From positions 930,001 to 994,000 of the forward strand of contig NZ_JAFBCC010000001.1 of assembly GCF_016907495.1 (NCBI RefSeq): DNA of 64,000 nucleotides, read 5' to 3'. This stretch comes from Arthrobacter tumbae (GTDB lineage Bacteria; Actinomycetota; Actinomycetes; Actinomycetales; Micrococcaceae). The notes beneath the pieces were generated by a model. That model saw only the letters and a program-made list of their open reading frames with translations. It made no database searches and had not been told where the DNA came from. Below, piece by piece: positions 7,939-17,196 of this stretch (position 1 is the stretch's first letter; each line of letters begins with the position of its first letter). The position numbers were made by a program, and so were the translations under genes.

Positions 7939-9264
7939 ATGCCGGGAAATCGCAGGATCAAGCAGCAGAAGAGGCGGATTCGGAGGCGCCCCGGTGCCGT
8001 CGCCGCCACCACCCTGGGGCTTGCTTCACTACTCCTCAGCGGGTGCGGGCCAGCGGACTCCGGTGTTCCCACGCTTACCTGGTACATCAATCCCGATGCC
8101 GGTGGGCAGGCGGACATCGCGCAGCGCTGCACCGAAGAGGCGGGCGGCGAGTACCGGATCGAAACTGCGCTGCTTCCCAATGACGCAGCAGCCCAGCGCG
8201 AGCAGCTCGCACGCCGGCTGGCGGCGAATGACGATTCCCTGGACATCATGAGCATCGACCCGCCGTTCGTACCTGAGCTGGCCACGTTCCTCGCACCGGT
8301 TCCCGAGGACGTCGCCCAGAGCACCACCGAGAACACACTGGACGGCGCACTGCAGGGTGCAATGTATGAGGATGAACTGGTAACGGTGCCGTTCTGGGCC
8401 AATACGCAGATCCTCTGGTACCGCGAATCCGTCGCAGAGGAAGCCGGCCTCGACATGTCTCAACCGGTCACCTGGGACCAGCTGATGGAAGTAGCCGCCG
8501 CGCAGGACGTAGAGCTCGGCGTTCAGGGTTCACAGGCTGAATCGATGACCGTCTGGATCAATTCCCTGATCGAGTCGGCCGGCGGAACAATCCTTGAAAC
8601 CCCGGAAGCACCCGCCGACGAGATTGAGTTGGGCCTGGCCAGTGAAGCGGGACGCGAAGCTGCTCGCATCGTCGGGACGATCGGGGACCAGGGGCTGGGC
8701 GGTCCGGGTCTGGCGACATCCACCGAGAATACGTCCCTCATCGAATTCCAGGGCGAGACCGGTTCCTTCATGGTCAACTACCCCTTTGTCTGGCCCGCCA
8801 CACAGGGCGCAGTCGAGGGAGGATCCCTGGATCAGGCGGTGCTCGATGACATTGGATGGGCGCTCTACCCGCGCGTGTTCGAGGATCAGGAGACAGCGCC
8901 TCCGCTTGGCGGAATCAACCTCGGCGTGGGATCCGGCAGTGAAAATCCGGAGCTGGCGTACCAGGCCATCGAGTGCATTGTGCAGCCAGAGAACCAGACC
9001 GAATACTTCCTGACCAACGGCAACCCGCCGTCAAACTCGGAGGCGTACGAGGATCCCCGGATCGAAGAACAGTTCCCCATGGCTGAGACCATCCGTGAAT
9101 CACTGGAACTTGCAGCGCCTCGCCCGCAAACCCCGTTCTACAACGAAATCTCAAGTGGCCTCCAGCAGACCTGGACCCCGCCGGATGAGGTGGAGCCGGA
9201 AACCACGCCGGAGCAATCAGCGGAGTTCATCACCGCTGTGCTGAGAGGGGAGAGGCTGCTGTGA
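7939..9264 (+). CDS. lpqY: Trehalose ABC transporter, substrate-binding lipoprotein (LpqY-like)
   Basis: A 441-residue family 1 solute-binding lipoprotein. A very basic N-terminus and hydrophobic segment precede the lipobox LLSGC with Cys36. Internal motifs resemble mycobacterial LpqY: IAQRCTEEAGG, EQLARRLAANDDSLDIMSIDP and ANTQILWYRESV. LpqY-SugABC imports trehalose, and the gene order here (binding protein, two permeases, ATPase) is the same. The start is supported by GGAGGCGAG upstream, and the stop overlaps the start of the next gene. Trehalose as substrate is inferred from homology; a related disaccharide is possible. Confidence 0.85.
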   Translation: MPGNRRIKQQKRRIRRRPGAVAATTLGLASLLLSGCGPADSGVPTLTWYINPDAGGQADIAQRCTEEAGGEYRIETALLPNDAAAQREQLARRLAANDDSLDIMSIDPPFVPELATFLAPVPEDVAQSTTENTLDGALQGAMYEDELVTVPFWANTQILWYRESVAEEAGLDMSQPVTWDQLMEVAAAQDVELGVQGSQAESMTVWINSLIESAGGTILETPEAPADEIELGLASEAGREAARIVGTIGDQGLGGPGLATSTENTSLIEFQGETGSFMVNYPFVWPATQGAVEGGSLDQAVLDDIGWALYPRVFEDQETAPPLGGINLGVGSGSENPELAYQAIECIVQPENQTEYFLTNGNPPSNSEAYEDPRIEEQFPMAETIRESLELAAPRPQTPFYNEISSGLQQTWTPPDEVEPETTPEQSAEFITAVLRGERLL

Positions 9265-10223
9265 CCAGCGCAATCACCAAGAATCCAAAGGCCATGAAGA
9301 CCAATGGCCGTAACGACGACTACAGCGACAGGGCCAAATCTGAACGCCGGCTTGGTTGGATGCTTGCGGGCCCGGCCTTCATCATCATGCTCGCGGTCAC
9401 CCTGTACCCCATCCTCCAGGCATTTTTCGACTCGCTGTTCGCCTTCAGGCTGACGGCACCGGACGAGCGCCAATTCATTCTGTTTCAGAACTACGTGACA
9501 ATCCTGAGCGACCCGGTCTGGTGGCGCGACCTCCTGGTGACGCTCCTGATCACCGTAGTGACAGTCGCCGTCGAACTCGTTCTTGGTTTTGCCTTGGCAC
9601 TGGTCATGCACCGGGCGCTCAAAGCAGTAAGGGGCTGGCTCCGTACTGCCATTCTTGTGCCCTACGGAATCATCACCGTAGTTTCGGCGTATGCCTGGTT
9701 CTACGCGTTCGACATCAGCTCCGGCTACGTGAACTCGTGGTTCAATTGGGTGCCGGGCATCGATCAGGATCTGAACTGGTTCGCACAGGCCAGCACGGCG
9801 CTCCCGGTCATCATGGCATCGGAAATCTGGAAGACCACACCCTTCATCTCACTTCTCCTGCTGGCCGGGCTGGCACAGGTGCCGGATGAACTGACGGAGG
9901 CCGCCAAGGTTGACGGCGCCACGTGGTGGGAGCAGATGCGCAAGGTCATCATTCCCAATATGAAGGCGGCCATCATGGTAGCGGTTCTCTTCCGCGCCCT
10001 CGACGCCTTCCGAATATTCGACAACGTCTTCATCATGACCAATGGCCAGTACGGCACCGAGGTGCTCTCGCTGCTCGCCTATCGAACCTCGATCAGCAGA
10101 CTGGAGATCGGCCTGGGCTCAGCTGTATCGGTACTTCTCTTCGCCTGTGTCCTGCTGATCAGTTTCGTTGCGATCAAGGTGTTCAAGGTGGACCTCGCCG
10201 GATCAACAGGAGGAAAGCGATGA
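9261..10223 (+). CDS. sugA: Trehalose ABC transporter permease (SugA-like)
   Basis: A 320-residue MalF-type inner-membrane permease with six predicted helices. The cytoplasmic EAA loop EAAKVDGATWWEQMRKVIIP contacts the ATPase. The GTG start overlaps the TGA of the binding-protein gene, and the stop overlaps the next ATG (ATGA), so the four transporter genes form a tightly coupled operon. The N-terminal 30 residues are polar and precede the first helix. Confidence 0.88.
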   Translation: MTSAITKNPKAMKTNGRNDDYSDRAKSERRLGWMLAGPAFIIMLAVTLYPILQAFFDSLFAFRLTAPDERQFILFQNYVTILSDPVWWRDLLVTLLITVVTVAVELVLGFALALVMHRALKAVRGWLRTAILVPYGIITVVSAYAWFYAFDISSGYVNSWFNWVPGIDQDLNWFAQASTALPVIMASEIWKTTPFISLLLLAGLAQVPDELTEAAKVDGATWWEQMRKVIIPNMKAAIMVAVLFRALDAFRIFDNVFIMTNGQYGTEVLSLLAYRTSISRLEIGLGSAVSVLLFACVLLISFVAIKVFKVDLAGSTGGKR

Positions 10224-11065
10224 AGTCGACTGGCCGCGAAAAGCTCGTATGGACGCTCATTTCGATTGCAGTTCTCGTTTATGCACTGTTCCCTGTAGCG
10301 TCCATCTTCGCCACCTCATTCAAGGCACCCGGTGACCTGACCAACGGGAATTTTCTCCCGACACCGGGGTTGGCCACGCTGGACAACTACGAACAGATCC
10401 TTGTCGGAGATGCACAGGGCCTCTTCCTCACAGCGCTGTGGAACTCGATCGGAATATCGCTCATTGCAACCTTCATCGCCGTTGTCCTGGCTACCCTGTG
10501 CGCCTACGCGATCGCCCGGTTGGACTTCCCCGGCAAGAAGGTCATCCTGACGACGGCGCTGGCGGTGTCGATCTTCCCTGTCATCTCGATCGTCACTCCA
10601 CTGTTCAATCTGTGGCGGAACATCGGTCTGTACGACACCTGGCTCGGCCTGATCATCCCCTACCTGTCTCTCACGCTTCCGATCTCCATCTGGACGCTGG
10701 CAGCCTTCTTCCGCCAGATCCCGTGGGAACTGGAGCAAGCGGCACAGGTGGACGGTGCCACGACGTGGCAGGCGTTCCGCAAGGCAATCGTTCCGCTCGC
10801 CGCACCCGGCGTGTTTACGACGGCGATCATCGCCTTCTTCATCGCGTGGAACGACTTCGTCTACGGCATATCGCTGACGTCGACGGAAGCGGCACGTCCT
10901 GTACCCGCGGCACTTGCGTTCTTCACCGGGGCTTCGCAGTTCGAGTCCCCCACCGGTGCGATTTCCGCGGCGGCAATCATTGTGACCATTCCGGTTGTGC
11001 TGCTGGTCTTGCTCTTCCAGCGGCAGATCGTTTCAGGCCTGACTCAGGGCGCAGTCAAGGGTTGA
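10220..11065 (+). CDS. sugB: Trehalose ABC transporter permease (SugB-like)
   Basis: A 281-residue MalG-type permease. The ATG at 10220 overlaps the preceding TGA and has AGGAGGAAAG upstream. The frame is open further upstream within sugA, but only this start gives a normal N-terminus. The EAA loop reads EQAAQVDGATTWQAFRKAIVP. It should pair with SugA to form the membrane pore of the importer. Confidence 0.9.
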   Translation: MKSTGREKLVWTLISIAVLVYALFPVASIFATSFKAPGDLTNGNFLPTPGLATLDNYEQILVGDAQGLFLTALWNSIGISLIATFIAVVLATLCAYAIARLDFPGKKVILTTALAVSIFPVISIVTPLFNLWRNIGLYDTWLGLIIPYLSLTLPISIWTLAAFFRQIPWELEQAAQVDGATTWQAFRKAIVPLAAPGVFTTAIIAFFIAWNDFVYGISLTSTEAARPVPAALAFFTGASQFESPTGAISAAAIIVTIPVVLLVLLFQRQIVSGLTQGAVKG

Positions 11066-11102
11066 GAACCGAAGAAACTGAAGGAAGAGGACCGATAAGA
11101 AC

Positions 11103-12404
11103 ATGGCTTCCATAACACTCAAGAACCTCGTCAAGAAGTATGGGGACGGGTTCCCCGCCGTCAATGACATCAGTATCGACATCGAGGATGGCGAGTTCAT
11201 CATCCTTGTCGGCCCTTCGGGCTGCGGCAAGTCAACTCTGCTGCGCATGATCGTGGGGCTTGAGGACATCACGTCCGGCGATCTGTACATCAACGGGGAG
11301 CGGGTCAATTCGAAGGCTCCCCGTGACCGGAATCTTGCCATGGTGTTCCAGAATTACGCGCTTTATCCGCACCTGACGGTGTATGAGAACATCGCTTTCC
11401 CGCTACGCCTTGCAAAGGGCAAGAACAGCGAGGAAGAGGTGGATCGCCTGGTTACCGGGGCGGCCGCAACCCTTGAGCTGACCGATCACCTGCAGCGCAA
11501 GCCCGCCAATCTCTCGGGCGGCCAGCGGCAGCGTGTTGCCATGGGCAGGGCCATCGTCCGGCAGGCAGATGCGTTCCTGTTCGACGAGCCGCTTTCCAAC
11601 CTTGACGCAAAGCTTCGCGGGCAGATGCGATCGGAGATCTCGCAGATGCAGCGGCGGCTGGGCACCACATCGGTCTACGTCACCCACGACCAGACCGAGG
11701 CCATGACCCTCGGAGACCGGGTAGCCGTTCTGAAGAAAGGCGAGCTACAGCAGATTGCCTCCCCGCGGGAACTATATGAACAGCCGGTCAACCTGTTCGT
11801 CGCCGGCTTCATCGGCTCCCCGTCGATGAACTTCCTTCCGGCCACCATCGAAGGCGGCAAGCTCCAGACCGCGCTCGGTGCGCTGGATATTCCTGCCGAC
11901 CGCGCAGCGAAGGCGGAAGGCCGCAAGGTGGTCCTCGTGGGTGTCCGGCCTGAATTCTTCGAGGACGCCAAGCTGGTGGACGAGGCGAAGAAGCCGCATG
12001 GTTCCACGTTCACGGCAACTCTCACCCACACCGAGTGGCTCGGCAATGAGCAGTACGGCTACATCAACTTCGACCCTGCCCCCGAGGTGCGCGAACTCCT
12101 GAATAACCTGGCACGCGATATGGATGCCGATGAGCTGCGGCCGCAGGTTGTGGTGACGCTCGATGCTGCGAGCCGTATCCGGGGCGGCCGGGAGTCGGAG
12201 ATCTGGCTGGATACCCGCAAGCTGCACCTGTTCGACGCCGAGACCGGTGAAAATCTGACCCGCGATGCCGAGGCGGGAGCAGCGCTGACCGCGGAGGCGA
12301 GTGAGGAGCGGGCCGAGGAGATCGAAAGTGCCCGCCAGGCTGACCAGGCCAACCACGAGTCGAGCGCCGGGAGGAGCGGCGGAAGCCACGCGGCAGCGAG
12401 CTGA
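11103..12404 (+). CDS. sugC: Trehalose ABC transporter ATPase (SugC-like)
   Basis: A 433-residue ATPase of the MsmK/UgpC/MalK group. Walker A GPSGCGKST is at 37-45, signature LSGGQ at 137-141, and Walker B ends in DE at 161-162. The C-terminal half is the regulatory beta-domain usual for sugar importers. A roughly 50-residue Glu/Ala-rich tail after the regulatory domain is longer than in MalK-type proteins and looks disordered. It closes the lpqY operon, 37 bases after sugB. Confidence 0.9.
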   Translation: MASITLKNLVKKYGDGFPAVNDISIDIEDGEFIILVGPSGCGKSTLLRMIVGLEDITSGDLYINGERVNSKAPRDRNLAMVFQNYALYPHLTVYENIAFPLRLAKGKNSEEEVDRLVTGAAATLELTDHLQRKPANLSGGQRQRVAMGRAIVRQADAFLFDEPLSNLDAKLRGQMRSEISQMQRRLGTTSVYVTHDQTEAMTLGDRVAVLKKGELQQIASPRELYEQPVNLFVAGFIGSPSMNFLPATIEGGKLQTALGALDIPADRAAKAEGRKVVLVGVRPEFFEDAKLVDEAKKPHGSTFTATLTHTEWLGNEQYGYINFDPAPEVRELLNNLARDMDADELRPQVVVTLDAASRIRGGRESEIWLDTRKLHLFDAETGENLTRDAEAGAALTAEASEERAEEIESARQADQANHESSAGRSGGSHAAAS

Positions 12405-12432
12405 CAAGCGGGCGGGTTGTACGCTGAGCATC

Positions 12433-14175
12433 ATGGCGAGCAAAGAGGCACAGCAGACCCCGGCCCAGCACATTGAGCAGATTACCTCCGGGTATACCTT
12501 CGATGAGCCGTCCATCCAGTTGGGTGCGGCAGTCGTGGACAACACCGTGCATCCGGAAGCCGCTGTGAGGCTGCCGTTGGCCATGATGAACCGCCATGGA
12601 CTGGTGTCCGGAGCCACCGGAACCGGCAAGACCATCACGCTGCAGGTCATCGCCGAACAGCTGAGCGCCCACGGCGTTCCGGTCTTCCTCGCAGACATCA
12701 AGGGAGATCTCACCGGTCTGTCGACCGCGGGCGCGGGCGCCGAAAAGCTCCTCAAGCGCACACAGTCAGTCGGTCAGGCGTGGGCGGCCAAGAGCTTCCC
12801 GGTCGAGTACTTCTCCCTTGGCGGAGACGGCGTGGGCGTGCCCATCCGTGCAACCATCTCCGACTTCGGCCCCCTGCTCCTGGCACGGGTCCTGGATCTG
12901 AACGAGACGCAGGAATCAAGCCTGCAGCTCGTGTTCCATTACGCCGACAAGGCAGACCTCGAACTGTTCAACCTCGCTGACCTCCGCGCAGTCATCTCGT
13001 TCCTGGTTTCTGATGAAGGCAAGGGGTCGCTGGAGAACCTCGGCGGCCTCTCGAAAGCAACTGCCGGAGTCATCCTGCGCGAGCTCATCACCCTTGAAGC
13101 CCAGGGCATGGACCGGTTCTTCGGTGAGCCGGAATTCGACACGGACGACCTCCTGCGCACCGATGCCGCGGGCCGCGGAGTCATCAGTTGCCTGGAACTG
13201 CCCACACTGCAGCAGAAGCCCCAGCTGTTTTCCACCTTCCTCATGTGGCTGGTGGCAGACCTCTTCGCGGACCTTCCGGAGGTCGGGGACATCGACAAGC
13301 CGAAGCTGGTCTTCTTCCTCGACGAGGCGCACCTGCTCTTCAACGGCGCGTCCAAGGCTTTCCTGCAGTCCATCCAGACCACCGTCCGGCTGATCCGTTC
13401 CAAGGGCGTTGGCATCTTCCTTGTCACCCAGACCCCGCGCGACGTGCCCGCGGAGGTGCTGGGCCAGCTCGCGAACCGGGTGCAGCACGCGCTTCGCGCA
13501 TTCACGCCCGATGACGCGAAAGCTCTCAAGTCCACTGTCTCCACCTTCCCCATCAGCCCTTACGACCTCGAAGAAGTTCTGACATCAGCCGGCATCGGCG
13601 AGGCGGTGGTCACCGTCATGAACGAGAAGGGCGCTCCCACGCCCGTGGCCTGGACGAGGATGTTCTCGCCGCAGTCCACCATGGGACCATCCCCGGCAGG
13701 AGTGGTCGAGGGGATAGTGGCAGGCTCACCGCTCCTCGCGGATTACGGCACACCCATCGACAGCCACTCCGCCTTCGAGAAGCTTTCCACACCCGAACCG
13801 GCGCCCACACACGCTTCCGCTGAACCGGGCACGACAGGACCTGGAACGACAAGACCGGGGACGACGGCGGCGCCCCAGTCAGGCGATACTCCACCGGCAC
13901 GCCGCCTCCCCTCGCAGTCGGAGATCGATGCCGAGGCCCGCCGGATCGAGGAAGACATTCTCGGCCGGCCCAGCAGCCGCCCCGCGACCACCCGCCGGGA
14001 GCACCCGGCTCCGATAAGCGGCCAAACTCATCCCCCGGCTCCGCCCACCGGGCAGAAACAGCAGGAAAAGAACGAAATGATGGACTTCGCGCTCAAGACG
14101 GCGGGCACCATCGGAGTTGAACTGGTCCGTGGCCTTTTTGCAACGCAACGGAGGCGCCGCCGTCGTCGTTGGTAG
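12433..14175 (+). CDS. HerA-like ATPase / DUF853 protein
   Basis: A 580-residue P-loop ATPase of the DUF853 (YjgR-like) family. Walker A is GATGTGKT at 60-67, and Walker B is in the FFLDEAHLLF segment near residue 300. A motif IFLVTQTPRDVP follows, as in HerA/FtsK-type motors. The ATG at 12433 removes a meaningless 44-codon extension. The tail contains a PGTTGPGTTRPGTT low-complexity stretch, then an amphipathic segment, and ends in seven arginines and a tryptophan. Biological role is not established. It lies 28 bases downstream of sugC and may be read through from it. Confidence 0.85.
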   Translation: MASKEAQQTPAQHIEQITSGYTFDEPSIQLGAAVVDNTVHPEAAVRLPLAMMNRHGLVSGATGTGKTITLQVIAEQLSAHGVPVFLADIKGDLTGLSTAGAGAEKLLKRTQSVGQAWAAKSFPVEYFSLGGDGVGVPIRATISDFGPLLLARVLDLNETQESSLQLVFHYADKADLELFNLADLRAVISFLVSDEGKGSLENLGGLSKATAGVILRELITLEAQGMDRFFGEPEFDTDDLLRTDAAGRGVISCLELPTLQQKPQLFSTFLMWLVADLFADLPEVGDIDKPKLVFFLDEAHLLFNGASKAFLQSIQTTVRLIRSKGVGIFLVTQTPRDVPAEVLGQLANRVQHALRAFTPDDAKALKSTVSTFPISPYDLEEVLTSAGIGEAVVTVMNEKGAPTPVAWTRMFSPQSTMGPSPAGVVEGIVAGSPLLADYGTPIDSHSAFEKLSTPEPAPTHASAEPGTTGPGTTRPGTTAAPQSGDTPPARRLPSQSEIDAEARRIEEDILGRPSSRPATTRREHPAPISGQTHPPAPPTGQKQQEKNEMMDFALKTAGTIGVELVRGLFATQRRRRRRRW

Positions 14176-14206
14176 GTCTGGCATCACCATTGGGTAACGT
14201 AAGAGC

Positions 14207-15190
14207 GTGCATTCGTCCCGCCTGATCCGAGTCCTGGCCGCCTGGCTGCTTGGTCTCATGATCGCAATCGCCGCGGCGATCGTCACGGTGACCCTGGTCA
14301 ACACGCACATGTTCGGTCCGCACCAGCAGGTGGAGAGCTACCTCGAGGCGCTGCGCCAGGGTGAGGGAGAGCGTGCCCTGGGACTGCTTAACGCCACCGT
14401 TCCGGACGCGAACGCCGCGCTCCTCGACGGCCCGGCCCTGCAGCGGGCAACGCAGGGTGTGGAGAACATCGAGGTGGGCACGCCGCAGCCGTCGGGCGAG
14501 GACCGGGTTGAGGTGGACGTCACCTACACCATCGATGACACCGCACACACCACCGCGTTCCTCCTGGAGAAGACCGGCACCGAGTGGCTGTTCTTCAACC
14601 AGTGGGAGTTTGTACCCTCGACGCTGCCTGCGCTGGAAGTGTCGGTCATCAACCAGAACGAGGCCACACTCAACGGCACGCGGGTGGTGATGCCGGAAGG
14701 ACGCAACCAGTTCGCGGCCTTCTACCCCACCGAGGTGGAAGCCCACTACACGAGCGAATACTTCGCCGCGCCGGCCCAGACCGCCGCAGTTACGGACCGT
14801 CAGCAGGCGACGGTCAGCCTGAACCTCGCCACGGCGGCAACTCCGGCACTGAGCGAGGCTGTGACCGCCCAGCTGAAGACGTTCCTCGACTCCTGTGCCA
14901 AGCAGACCGTGTTCCAACCAGCCAACTGCCCGTTCGGTTTCGAAACCGGGAACCGGGTAGCCGGGCCGATCGCCTGGTCAATCACGGAATACCCGGAAGT
15001 GAGCATCGAACCCTTCAACGGCGACTGGGTGATCTCGCCGCTCACGGGCACTGTGCTGCTGGAGACGAGCCTGCAGGACCTCTTCACGGGCATCATTGAA
15101 CCCATCAGCGTCCCGCAGGAGTTCGGTTTCACCGCCCGCCTCGCCGTCACCGACGAGGGCATCACCGTAACCCCCGTGGTGGAGTACTAG
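14207..15190 (+). CDS. Membrane-anchored hypothetical protein
   Basis: A 327-residue protein of unknown function. One N-terminal hydrophobic helix (about residues 8-32) is followed by a soluble, presumably extracytoplasmic region with no cysteine-rich or catalytic motif that I recognise. The segment right after the helix (QQVESYLEALRQGEGERALGLL) resembles the start of NTF2-like DUF4878-type domains. The start is a GTG with a poor ribosome site; an ATG 52 bases downstream is another option. It follows the HerA-like gene by 31 bases and overlaps the convergent thioredoxin-NHL gene by four bases. Confidence 0.75.
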   Translation: MHSSRLIRVLAAWLLGLMIAIAAAIVTVTLVNTHMFGPHQQVESYLEALRQGEGERALGLLNATVPDANAALLDGPALQRATQGVENIEVGTPQPSGEDRVEVDVTYTIDDTAHTTAFLLEKTGTEWLFFNQWEFVPSTLPALEVSVINQNEATLNGTRVVMPEGRNQFAAFYPTEVEAHYTSEYFAAPAQTAAVTDRQQATVSLNLATAATPALSEAVTAQLKTFLDSCAKQTVFQPANCPFGFETGNRVAGPIAWSITEYPEVSIEPFNGDWVISPLTGTVLLETSLQDLFTGIIEPISVPQEFGFTARLAVTDEGITVTPVVEY

Positions 15191-17196
15191 TCGAGCCCGC
15201 GCAGGTCGAGCGTCAGCTCGGTTTCACCGGCGGCATCGAAGGTCACCGGGATACCCCAGTCCTGCTGGTACAGGTGGCACGCAGCGTGGTCGGGTATGTC
15301 ACCGCCGGGCTCACCGTCGCAGGCCGCAGCGCGTGCGGTGATGTGCAGGACGCCCTCGGGGACGCCGTCTGACAGCACGAGTTGCCGCGTCAGGCCAACG
15401 CCGGTTCCCGCACCCGATACCAGGAGCGACTCCGGCGACGAGGAAATCTTGAGCTGCGTAGGATCTCCCCACCGGTCATCGAGCTTCTGGCCCTTCGGCG
15501 CACTGAACCGCACCGTCACGCCAAATTCCCCTGCCGCCACGGCCGTTTTGGGCCGCTGTGTCTGCGAGGCACCCTCATCGACCGCAAGGGCCTCCCTCGG
15601 AATCGGAAGCCGTACAAGCTGGTGCTTGTTCGCCTCGACCACGATGAGCAGGGGTTCGCTCCCCGATTCCAGCGGCGCCTGGTCTACGAGGACGTCGGAG
15701 GGCTCGGCCAATCCGCGCATGAGGGTGGAAACCTCGCGCGTTGCCGGGTCATACCGGCGGATAGCTCCGTTGTAGGTGTCGGCAATAGCGACCGACCCGT
15801 CCGGAAGGGCGGTGACACCGAGCGGGTGCTGCAGGCGGGCCTGCCCGGCCTCACCGTCACGGAACCCGAAGTCGAACAATCCGGTGCCGATAGCAGACTG
15901 CACCTGCGTGCGGCTCCTGCCGTTGACCGTAGGAAAGCTCAACACCCGCAGTGCGGAGGTTTCGGAGTCAGCAACCCAGATGTTGCCGTGCGCATCTTCA
16001 GCCAGTCCGGAGGACTGGGCGAACCAGGCAGCGGATGAATCACCGTCGAGCAGGCCCTCAAGCCCGGTGCCGGCAAGAATATCGACGGCATGGGTGAGCG
16101 GATCGAAGGTGAAGATCTGATGGGTCCCGGCCATGGCCACGACAACCCGCCCCAGGATGGTGGACCAGATGACGTCCCACGGCGAAGACAATGAGACACC
16201 GAGGGCATCCGTACCGAGGAACGTGTCCTCCAACCGCGGCGTGGCATCCTCCGGGATGTCGGCGACGTCACCGCCAAGATCGTGGGAGACCTCCTGCAGC
16301 TCGGCAGGGCGGGCCTTGACCTGGTTGCCGGAGTCGAGCAGCCGCTGGATACCGTTGCCCGCGATGGTGGTCACCGCGCCGGTTTCAAGCGACACCGCAC
16401 GCAGACGGTGGTTGACGGTGTCTGCGATAACGACGTCGTATCCCACCTGCCGTGCGATCGGCGCCGGAAGGAGGGTGAGGCCCTGGGGCTCGTTGAACTG
16501 GGCATCGTTTGCCCCGCCGTCCGCGAAACCGCGCGTACCGGAGCCGATGGTGCGCCGCACGGTCTCGAGATCAGCCTCGAGTTCCACCAATCGGTGATGG
16601 CCGCTGTCCCCCACCAGGAAGGTGTTGGTGGCGGGAAGTGCAAGTACCTTGCCCGGGAAGCGGAGATTGCCGGCGGTCGGTTCGGCGGGCACGTACGGGC
16701 CGTCGCCGCGATGCAGGGTGCCCTTCGCCTCATGCTCGGCAACCAGTTCCTCAACGAGGGATTCCAGCCCCGCTGCGTGCCCCTCACCGGACAGGTGGGC
16801 AACGATGTAACCCTCCGGGTCGATGACTACCAGCGTGGGCCATGCGCGGGCGGTATAGGCCTGCCAGGTGTCCAGTTCCGGGTCATCGAGGACCGGGTGG
16901 TGAATCTCGTACCGCTCGACCGCTGCGGCGAGGGCCACGGGATCCGCCTCATGCTCGAACTTGGGCGAGTGGACGCCCACGGTGACGAAAACGTCCGAGT
17001 ACTTTTCCTCGAGCGGCCGAAGCTCGTCGAGGACGTGGAGGCAGTTGATGCAGCAGAAGGTCCAGAAATCCAGCAGGACGATCTTCCCGCGCAGGTCCTC
17101 AAGCTTGAGCTGTTTGCCCCCGGTGTTGAGCCAGTTCCGCCCGACGAGTTCGGAAGCGCGGACGCGGTAGCCGACGCGGAGGGAGGTTTCGGTCAT
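15187..17196 (-). CDS. Thioredoxin-like / NHL-repeat protein (NHLRC2-like)
   Basis: A 669-residue protein with an N-terminal thioredoxin-fold domain (about 1-160) and a long NHL beta-propeller region. The redox motif is FCCINC, with the CxxC being Cys49-Cys52 and an extra Cys48 directly before it, as in NHLRC2-type proteins. A C-terminal beta-rich domain follows the propeller. No signal peptide is seen. Its ATG overlaps the stop of the CopD-CtaG gene, so the two are co-transcribed, which hints at a role with copper or cytochrome oxidase; this link is inferred. Confidence 0.85.
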   Translation of the reverse strand: MTETSLRVGYRVRASELVGRNWLNTGGKQLKLEDLRGKIVLLDFWTFCCINCLHVLDELRPLEEKYSDVFVTVGVHSPKFEHEADPVALAAAVERYEIHHPVLDDPELDTWQAYTARAWPTLVVIDPEGYIVAHLSGEGHAAGLESLVEELVAEHEAKGTLHRGDGPYVPAEPTAGNLRFPGKVLALPATNTFLVGDSGHHRLVELEADLETVRRTIGSGTRGFADGGANDAQFNEPQGLTLLPAPIARQVGYDVVIADTVNHRLRAVSLETGAVTTIAGNGIQRLLDSGNQVKARPAELQEVSHDLGGDVADIPEDATPRLEDTFLGTDALGVSLSSPWDVIWSTILGRVVVAMAGTHQIFTFDPLTHAVDILAGTGLEGLLDGDSSAAWFAQSSGLAEDAHGNIWVADSETSALRVLSFPTVNGRSRTQVQSAIGTGLFDFGFRDGEAGQARLQHPLGVTALPDGSVAIADTYNGAIRRYDPATREVSTLMRGLAEPSDVLVDQAPLESGSEPLLIVVEANKHQLVRLPIPREALAVDEGASQTQRPKTAVAAGEFGVTVRFSAPKGQKLDDRWGDPTQLKISSSPESLLVSGAGTGVGLTRQLVLSDGVPEGVLHITARAAACDGEPGGDIPDHAACHLYQQDWGIPVTFDAAGETELTLDLRGLD

